From contig MLAK01000303.1 of the NCBI GenBank assembly GCA_001839685.1, forward strand, positions 60,530 to 124,529: 64,000 bases of DNA, in the 5' to 3' direction. The notes under the pieces were generated by a model that had not been told where the DNA came from, made no database searches, and was given only the letters and a program-made list of their open reading frames with translations. The position numbers and the translations under genes are program-made. Position 1 is the stretch's first letter. Each line of letters opens with the position of its first letter. Positions 57,610 to 64,000 of the stretch are shown here, piece by piece. This stretch comes from Tritrichomonas foetus (Eukaryota; Parabasalia; Tritrichomonadida; Tritrichomonadidae).

Positions 57610-58163
57610 TCATTTTTAATTCAATTCCTTTTAACAATTTTTTAGCATTGCCAAATTTAAAAAAAATTCAGATGGAGCATGATCATATGAATAAGGAAGA
57701 TGTTTCAACTTTTTTAGCTTCATTTCAGTGAATTTTTCGTATGTTAAATGTGGTCTTGCACTATCTAAATTTAAATATTGCCCCTTCAATATAATTTTTT
57801 GCTGTAAATTCCCTAACACATATTCGGAAAAAACGATAAAATTTTTGGTCTTTTATTATCATTTATTTGATACTTTATTTCGCCAAACAACTGAATCATC
57901 ACTTTCGTGACTCCAATTAAAGGTTTTATTTTAAAAAGAAAGATTTATCCTTCTTCCAACCACATTGAGTTTCTCTGATTTTCGAAGGTAATCCACGTTT
58001 CATCTTGTGTCAAAACATTTATAAGCTTAGATTGCTTTGCATTTGTTAAGAATTCTAATGAATCTTTTTTAATTTGAACTCTTTGAGATTTTATTTCGAA
58101 TGATGATTCATGAGAGATCCATTTGAAATTCACCTTCCTCATATTTAAAGTATTTATTGACAA
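57610..58163 (-). pseudogene. mariner-type transposase remnant
   Basis: Minus strand. 58163-57945 reads LNMRKVNFKWISHE ... VLTQDETWITFE ... NSMWLEEG, matching the mariner catalytic Asp region. After stops and frameshifts, 57819-57631 reads LKGQYLNLDSARPHLTYEKF and HLPYSYDHAPSEFF, matching the DNARPH and PYSPDLAPSDY motifs. The spacing between the last two Asp is only 26 residues (34 in intact mariners), implying an internal deletion. It differs from the Tc1-like elements of this window and resembles the Tvmar type of trichomonads. Confidence 0.75.
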
Positions 58164-59015
58164 TATTTCAACTGTTTTTAATTTAGCATTATATGTTTAA
58201 TAATCTTTTAGGCGCTTGAGTTAGGAAACTGTCTTAAATAATATTAAAGTTTGCCAATCAGTCCTTTTTTAGGGCGCCCTACTTGTTGATGATTGAGTCA
58301 TAAATAATAAACGTCTTACTTTAGCGCCAAATAAAATTTTTTCACTTCATTTTATTTATCAGAAATGTTCATTTCGTTCTTTCATCTTTATTACTGGTCA
58401 ATGAATTTATTGTTATATTAATAAATTGTTCAAAAGCAAAAATTGTTATTCATTATGATTCCTTAATGGTGATTCAAAAAATAAGATGAATACATGTCGA
58501 TTATTCATATTACATTTCAGTATTCGGAAATTGACCATTTTTTAACCTATTCATTACTTCTTTCTTTTGCTGATATCTTTTGCTCTTTTTACTAATGTTG
58601 GGATATGTTTTTTGAAATAGGGTTAATAATAATTTGGTATTTGAATAGATCATTTTTTTCATTTATATTATTAACTATTTAATTACTGGTTTCATTCATA
58701 TTTTCAAGTATCCTAGAAAGAACATACAGTTTCGAATTTAAATATATTGATTGGATTTAAATGAGTTAACCAAAATGTATGTTTAAAATTAAATTTATTG
58801 TAATAATCCAAAAAAGTCAATAAATTCTGCATGTCCTCCAATACAATCAGATGTTTCGCTATCACGATTTACACATCTACCATTAAGTAATACTAATAAG
58901 CGCGCCCTTCTTTGTGATATAGCTAAATAATAAATTGCCACTCGAAATCTACAGATTTTATATATTAGATAGTGGTGCCTAAAAAGAAAACCAGTTTTTA
59001 GTAAATAATAAGTGT
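58164..59015. other. AT-rich region without recognised genes
   Basis: About 850 bp between two transposase remnants. It probably includes the non-coding ends of those elements, but I found no inverted repeats. Nothing else was recognised. Confidence 0.35.
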
Positions 59016-59593
59016 ATGGGTGAAATCTTTGGTATTAAACATAGTACAATAGCAAACATAAGAAAGAAAGCTACAAAAGAGCCAAAAGTCATTGGAAGAG
59101 AGAAAATTTCAAGTGATGATCAGGAATCTACTATTATCAACTTAATTTATGAAAATGCAAAGAAAGGTGCTTTAGTTACTAAAGAAGAATTTTTAGAAAT
59201 GGGCAAAGAGTTATCTGGAAAAGAACTCACAAAAGGTTGGATAAGTTCATTTTTAGCACGAAATTTATATAAAATTGGTTTTACAAAAGCTATTCCTCAA
59301 GTAAAACTTCGATTGAAAGTTCCAAGTGAACATTTGAATCATCACATCCAAGTTATTCAAAAATATGTTACAGGAAAAGCCATTGAGTTGGTCTTTAACC
59401 TTGATGAAATGGATTCATCAGACTGAGACGACAACAAATTAAAGCTGTTTTAGCACCAAGAGAGCTATGTGGAACCCCTGTTCAAGTACCCATCAACCGA
59501 TCACTAAGATACCAGACAATGTTAGCATGCATAGGTGATGCAGGTGATGTCATTATACCACTTTTTATCTCAACTGCAAAAGAAAGTACATAA
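59016..59593 (+). pseudogene. pogo/CENP-B-like DDE transposase fragment
   Basis: From 59016 a 136-codon frame reads GIKHSTIANIRKKA (helix-turn-helix end), a CENP-B-like second DNA-binding region (TKEEFLEMGKELSG...WISSFLARN) and FNLDEMDSSD, the first Asp motif of the pogo/DDE_1 class. A one-base loss at ~59424 shifts the frame. The plus-one frame continues with IKAVLAPREL and YQTMLACIGDAGDVIIPLF to a stop at 59593. The rest of the catalytic domain is absent. Family level is moderately sure. Confidence 0.65.
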
Positions 59594-59702
59594 ATATTTT
59601 CCAAAAAATTCATGAAAATGTGGATTTCTAGAAAAATCTGTATACATTAATGAAGAATTATTTTAATATTATCTGCAACATGCATTAATTCCAGTAGTTA
59701 TC

Positions 59703-59974
59703 ATAGGATGTGGAAATCGCACCCACCCATAAAATGAAAAATTTCACGTCTCACCTATCGTTCGCCGCGAAATTTGTCAACCATTTTTGACGAGTACCAT
59801 TTCAACATCCTATTGAAATAAATAACCAATAAATGACCTCATCAATGACAAATAAATAACAAATCACTCTACCCATTAACTTAATCATTAATGACCTTAT
59901 CAATAACAAGTAAATGACCTAATCAATGACTACATCACTATTATCATTAATGACAAATCAATCTCCCTCCCACC
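59703..59974 (+). mobile_element. Fold-back element copy 2
   Basis: 59703-59813 is a 111-bp fold-back with ATAGGATGTGG / ACATCCTAT outer arms, inner arms TTTC/GAAA, and loop TCTCACCTATCGTTCGC. Degenerate AATGACCTCATC-type repeats follow, ending at CCCACC near 59974. It occupies the same spacer of Maverick B as copy 1 does in A, so these two may share one ancestral insertion. Confidence 0.7.
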
Positions 59975-60172
59975 TATTGGCGTTTTTAAATCGCCTGACA
60001 AAAATAAAGATAGTTTTAGAAATAATTTTTTATAGTGGATTGCAAAAGTTTTTCTGAGAAATAAATTGAAAAAGCTTTATCGTATTTTTTTCTATTTATC
60101 AAGACCATTTATATATCCAAAAAATTATACGTTTATCAAAAAATATGTATGACGATAATTCACTTTTTGTGT

Positions 60173-61656
60173 TTATTCAACAACTTCTTGATTGGTTTCC
60201 CCTCCATTTTGTATCACAGTTAGGAACCTGTGTGGTAATGACTCAATTAATTTGTTAATACAATCAAATGATAGATTGTTCCATACATTGGGTATGACTG
60301 TTTTCAATTCATTCACGTTTCGTGGCAAATCAGCATCAATTCTTTTTTACATTATGGCCCATACAATTTCTATCGGACTAATGTCTGGACTACACGGAGG
60401 CCAATCATCGATGAAGTTAATCTCTAAATAATCTAATGATTGAATAACAGAATTTGCTACATGAGATCGAGCATTATCTTGTTGGAAAATCCATTGGTTT
60501 AACCCCCAATGCACATCAGCATGATTTAATACATCTAATCCGATGATAATTTCTTTAAAGTAGGTGTCTGTATCTACAGTTGAACTAAGAAAAACCAAAT
60601 TAGTTTTGAAATTATAACCAATCCCACCCCAAATCATAACTTTTGGGGGTGAGCTTGAATAGCCCTGGTTACAGAGGGACCTGTTTCCCCAGGCTTTCTA
60701 TAAATCCATCTCTTATTAACACCTAGTTCAAACCAACTTTCGTCAGTGAATACAATATTCTTAAATGTGGTTCCGATATTTAAATGATATGAACAAAAAT
60801 TAACTCGTTTTTACTTAGAGTGCTGACGAAAACCCCTACTACACGTTGTAAACCCCTACAACAAAGAATTTTCAAGTAACCAATTTTAATATAAATCATA
60901 AATATATGATCTATAAGTGATATAGATTAAATGATGTGATCATGAAAAAAAATTATTAATGAGAAAAGGAAATATTTTAATAATACATTTGTGTGGAGCG
61001 GTGTTTTAAGAAGGTGAAAACATTAATATATTTGACCTACTAAATATGAATTACAGCTCGAAAAATTTTATTATCTTTTATTAAACGTGATTGATATAAA
61101 CAATTATGTAATAATTATATTTTTCCGATTTTGTTAAATGTTGGTTTAAACAGCAGAACTACCATATATATGACCATTAGATATGATATATGCAAAATTT
61201 TTGTTACAGAGGTTTACAACGTGTAATAGGGCTTTTCGTTGACACTCTACCACAATTCGTCAAATTGCATGCCCTTAATGGCGGCAAAAATTCAAAGCCT
61301 AATTGGCCCCTGGCTCTACATACCGTTGATTCGTTCAAAGAAACAGGCAAATCATAAAAAATTCTTTGAAGTCAATTGATTAATTCTGCATTGGTAATCG
61401 TTCGCTGAATAAGTGTCATCTGTTCGATGTAGTGAAGATGATGGCTTTTTAATACCACTCTCCGTCCTTGTTTCAAGTCTTGCGTCAGATTTTCTGACCA
61501 TGCAATGGCATTTTTGACCGTATTGATGGAGCAGTTCATAACGTTTGCCGTAAATTCGATCGGGGATGGTATACTGGATTCTGTAGCTTTGGTAAGACAG
61601 TTTAATATTTGCTGGTATCGCTCGGATTTGGGTTGATGTCGAATAAGACGAAACAA
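60173..61656 (-). pseudogene. Tc1-like (DD35E-spaced) transposase, split by an insertion
   Basis: Minus strand. 61656-61372 encodes a helix-turn-helix N-terminus (FTANVMNCSINTVKNAIAW). The gene is then interrupted at 61247 by a 430-bp element and resumes below 60817 with IVFTDESWFELGVNKRW, a one-base frameshift near 60637, MIWGGIGYN, FQQDNARSHVANS and CSPDISPIEIVWAIM. An in-frame stop and a C-terminal tail follow, ending at 60173. There are 35 residues between the second Asp and the Glu. The three catalytic residues are still present. It differs in sequence from the Myb-fused transposase at 41.4-42.6 kb. Confidence 0.85.
60818..61247. mobile_element. 430-bp TIR element (MITE) inside the Tc1-like transposase gene
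   Basis: Inverted ends begin GAGTGCTGACGAAAACCCCT (60818) and GAGTGTCAACGAAAAGCCCT (from 61247 on the other strand). Both continue with ACTACACGTTGTAAACC / ATTACACGTTGTAAACC, so the ends match over ~45 bp. TA flanks both sides (60816-60817, 61248-61249). No coding capacity: a non-autonomous element, probably moved by a Tc1/mariner-type transposase. Confidence 0.85.
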
Positions 61657-61822
61657 GAATTGTTAAGTTCACAATATATGGTCTCCCTTTTTCTCAGAAT
61701 ATTTTTTATTTTGATAAGAAATTGAATATGTATATATGCGTTTTCATTCAATTTTCTTCTTTTTAAATTATTTTTCATTGAAAAAACTTTTGCTATCCAC
61801 TATATTTTTATCTGTATATAAA

Positions 61823-62317
61823 ATAGTATCTCAAAACACATCCTTATTAAAGCTGAAAAAGGCAGATATTTTGAAGCTCGATGGCTTCGATAAACTTTCT
61901 CATTTAAGCCTAAAAGATCTGAAAGAAACTTTAACAGATGTAATGATTGATTATAACCCTTCAGCAAGAGCAACAATTGATTATAAACAAGCAAACAATG
62001 AATATAAACTTAGGATCTAAAAACAAATAGTTGATCAATTATTAAAATCGCTTAAGAAGCAAAAGACTGAAACAAAAGCAAAGAAACAACAAAAACGACA
62101 ACGCAAACAAAACATAAAAGAAACAGCATTAGAGATAAGAAATATGATGAACATACAATATAAAGGAAATGCGAAGACACGAATGAGAAAAGAATATGAA
62201 AGAATGATTGAAGAAGTAGATGATCACAAAATATTTAAGAAAGATTTACAGGAATATATTAAACTCATGAAACACGCCATTAACTTTAAAGTAGATGTCG
62301 GAGATGATGAAAACTAG
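61823..62317 (+). pseudogene. Lysine-rich coiled-coil Maverick protein gene, copy B
   Basis: Closely matches 44991-45488 of copy A (the last ~280 bases are almost identical) but the ATG is ATA, one codon is lost near 61980, and a TAA appears at about 62018. It therefore cannot give the full protein. Confidence 0.8.
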
Positions 62318-62347
62318 AGTTTAACCTTTTGTGAAACATTGCGTATT

Positions 62348-62812
62348 ATGATTCGTGAAAGAATAAATGTTGATCTTAGAAGTTTGATAAGAGCTTCAGA
62401 CTTAAATGGAAATCCAAAATGGTTTACAACTTTTGAAACAACAGATATTGAAAACTTAATAGGTCATATAGTGGGTGTGGGTGCGGATGATGTCATTAAT
62501 GATGTTGGTGATGGAGAAAGTGATGATTTCATCTATTTTTACCATTCATTAGTCATAGGATGTGAAAATAGTACTAGTCAAAAATTTTGGCAGATTTCAC
62601 GGCGAACGATAGGTGAGATGGGAAATTTTTCATTTTTGGGGTGGGTACCATTTCCACATCCTATAATAACTACTCTGGTTACATTTCTTTTGAAATAAAT
62701 TGTTCAGACATGAATCCATATATGGGTGATTCATTCATTCCATCAACTTACGAAGTAGTATTTTTTCAACCAAAGAAAAAAGGTAAAAAAAGCAACATTT
62801 GTTCCTAAAATA
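62348..62812 (+). pseudogene. Small Maverick protein gene, copy B, split by fold-back copy 3
   Basis: Homologue of 45519-45782. The coding sequence is intact to 62470 (ENLIGHI), is interrupted by ~204 bp, then continues with GYISFEINCSDMNPYMGDSF-like sequence. The TAA stop of copy A is also lost here (AATATTG instead of AATAATG). Confidence 0.8.
62471..62674 (-). mobile_element. Fold-back element copy 3, inserted in a Maverick gene
   Basis: On the minus strand 62664-62555 is a 110-bp fold-back (ATAGGATGTGG ... CACATCCTAT, inner TTTC/GAAA, loop TCTCACCTATCGTTCGC). It is followed by ~85 bp of ATCACC/AATGACATC-type sequence ending CACACCCAC at 62471. Comparison with uninterrupted Maverick A at 45642-45650 defines the insertion as about 204 bp. 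About ten extra bases near the right junction make the exact target duplication unclear; TA or TATA is possible. Confidence 0.8.
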
Positions 62813-63313
62813 TTGACTGAAGATAATATTGTCATTGAGGAAGAAATAGACGAGGAACAATTACGAATGAATCCAGATAGTGAGTTCTTTCCATATACTA
62901 ATCATTCAATAGTTGATTTATCAGCATTACAAATTTATCAAGAAGTGAACCCTAAAAATTATTCTGATAATTGTTTCGTTTATGCATGCATTCAATCTGG
63001 TGAATTCATTGATTTAGAGATTGAAACATTACAAATGGAAATAAAAACCAAAAAATTACCAAATGAAAGAATAAATGATATAGATAAACACTTTCGATGT
63101 AATTTTGCTGTTAAAAGGATTGATAAAGAAACTGGAGTTATGCAAGTTAACATTAATACAAATAGAAATAAGAAATGTAGTTCCTTTAAACGATGTGTTG
63201 AACTCATCCTTTATAAATATCATTATATGATTGACCAAAAACTCCCAGTCACTACTTATTACTTAGAACATAAAGAAATGTTAAAACAAAAGTTCCAATC
63301 AATGGATCAATAG
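62813..63313 (+). pseudogene. PolB-upstream Maverick gene, copy B
   Basis: Homologue of 45782-46279, with the ATG changed to TTG (62813-62815). The frame is otherwise open and includes the YSDNCFVYACIQSG motif. It stops at TAG 63311-63313, one codon later than the copy A stop. Confidence 0.75.
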
Positions 63314-63316
63314 AAA

Positions 63317-63646
63317 ATGCAATTAATCAGAGGATTAAATCAAAAGGGTTACCCAAAGTACTCAGAAGGAACTAACCCAATAAAAATTTTACGTNNNATG
63401 GAAGAATTGGGATTTTTTCGTAAAATAATTGCTTATGATATGAGCCTGCTCCAATGTAATGATTATACCAATAAACTCTCTGATTACACAGATTTAAAAT
63501 ATGATCCTAAATTATATGCACAATTGATTGAAAACAATAAAAAACTAACAGAATGGTCTCGCATTAATTACTCAGATTATGAGGCAGATGTTACTATATC
63601 ACCTCATGTTCCATATCTCAATAACTACTACTATTCTATATGTTAA
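63317..63646 (+). pseudogene. DNA polymerase B N-terminal fragment, copy B
   Basis: Matches the first ~105 codons of the copy A polymerase, including the ExoI region (SDYEAD, where copy A has SDYETD). Similarity ends near 63620 and the frame closes at 63646. Three n bases at 63395-63397. Confidence 0.8.
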
Positions 63647-64000
63647 CAGTGTTCGTGAATTGAATGAATATAAAAATGAAATTGCAGTATTCACTGATAA
63701 AACTCTTTGATAATACTTCATTTATGATAAAAAATTGATTTTGACAAAAACAATTTAATTTTAAACGTACATTTAGTAATGCCATTTAAATCTATTAGTA
63801 TATTTAAATTCGAAACTGTAAGGCACAGTAGATGATTGGAATTTTTAAGGTAGGAAGATTTCATACAATCAAAAATACAATGCTTGGATGAAGGATTATT
63901 TCTTACTATTCGATATATTCGTCGTTCCATATAACATGACAGTAGGAAGATTTCCCGTAATTGACAGGTAATTTTATACAATAGCTCATTTCGTTCAATT
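63647..64000. other. AT-rich sequence at the right edge
   Basis: About 350 bp without recognised features. A minus-strand frame (63981-63718) has somewhat protein-like composition but no known motif. Confidence 0.35.

Larger units (their letters stand above)
60035..61800 (-). mobile_element. Tc1-like element inserted in Maverick B
   Basis: Both ends can be seen. GTGGATTGCAAAAGTTTTT starts at 60035 and its near-exact inverted copy (GTGGATAGCAAAAGTTTTTT) starts at 61800 on the other strand. TA lies on each side (60033-60034, 61801-61802), the standard target duplication of Tc1/mariner elements. Removing 60035-61800 and one TA rejoins a spacer that matches Maverick A at ~44975. Without the internal 430-bp insertion the element is ~1.33 kb, the usual size. 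Confidence 0.9.
59690..63646 (+). mobile_element. Maverick/Polinton copy B, truncated, with nested insertions
   Basis: It corresponds to 44.68-46.6 kb of copy A: fold-back element, spacer, coiled-coil gene, small gene, PolB-upstream gene, start of PolB. A 1,766-bp Tc1-like element sits in the spacer and fold-back copy 3 sits in the small gene. Every gene is damaged (start ATG to ATA or TTG, internal stops). Similarity to copy A ends near 63620 in the PolB gene. The left edge is near 59690, directly after the pogo-like fragment. Confidence 0.8.

Overview
The window looks like nuclear DNA of a trichomonad (Parabasalia), most likely Tritrichomonas or a close relative. It is very AT-rich. Long intronless genes sit on both strands with short spacers. 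TAA, TAG and TGA all act as stops. Several genes have a TCA(C/T)(A/T) initiator-like motif a few bases before the ATG, the known Inr of Trichomonas vaginalis. The gene content (three ciliary genes, Myb and CAMK-like proteins, Maverick/Polinton and mariner elements) fits that group. The species call is inference.

Left part, 1-39.3 kb: ordinary gene-dense chromosome. In order: a HECT ubiquitin ligase (5' end outside the window); an ankyrin protein with a RING-like zinc site (-); a DEAH/DEVH helicase fused to an RBR-type ubiquitin ligase module; a DNAAF1-like leucine-rich-repeat protein (-); a VPS39-like HOPS/CORVET subunit (-); a YccF-domain membrane protein (-); a SPAG17/PF6-like central-pair protein; a CCDC146/MBO2-like coiled-coil protein; an R2R3 Myb protein (-); a CAMK-like kinase; a protein with four tandem repeat units; an unrecognised basic protein (-); tRNA-Gln(CTG) (-); a TRIC-like membrane protein; a RasGAP-like protein (-); a small hypothetical gene; and an alpha-1,6-fucosyltransferase-like type II membrane protein (-). 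Three genes belong to cilium/flagellum biology and three to ubiquitin signalling.

Right part, 39.3-64 kb: a gene-poor transposon graveyard. It holds two decayed Maverick/Polinton copies (A, about 42.6-48.2 kb; B, about 59.7-63.6 kb) with recognisable HNH endonuclease, packaging ATPase, small basic protein, lysine-rich coiled-coil protein and protein-primed type DNA polymerase B. It also holds a Tc1-like transposase with a C-terminal Myb/SANT domain, a Tc1-like element inserted in Maverick B and itself split by a 430-bp TIR element, fragments of Tc1, mariner, MULE-like and pogo-like transposases, and a ubiquitin-specific protease fragment. Nearly all ambiguous bases (n) of the window fall here, as expected if several repeat copies were merged in assembly.

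The most unusual signal is a short fold-back element present three times (44.68, 59.70 and 62.56 kb). It has a nearly invariant 17-nt loop, while its outer and inner arms differ between copies in compensating ways. One copy interrupts a Maverick B gene that is intact in Maverick A, so it is mobile. The second is the Tc1-like transposase with a fused Myb domain.
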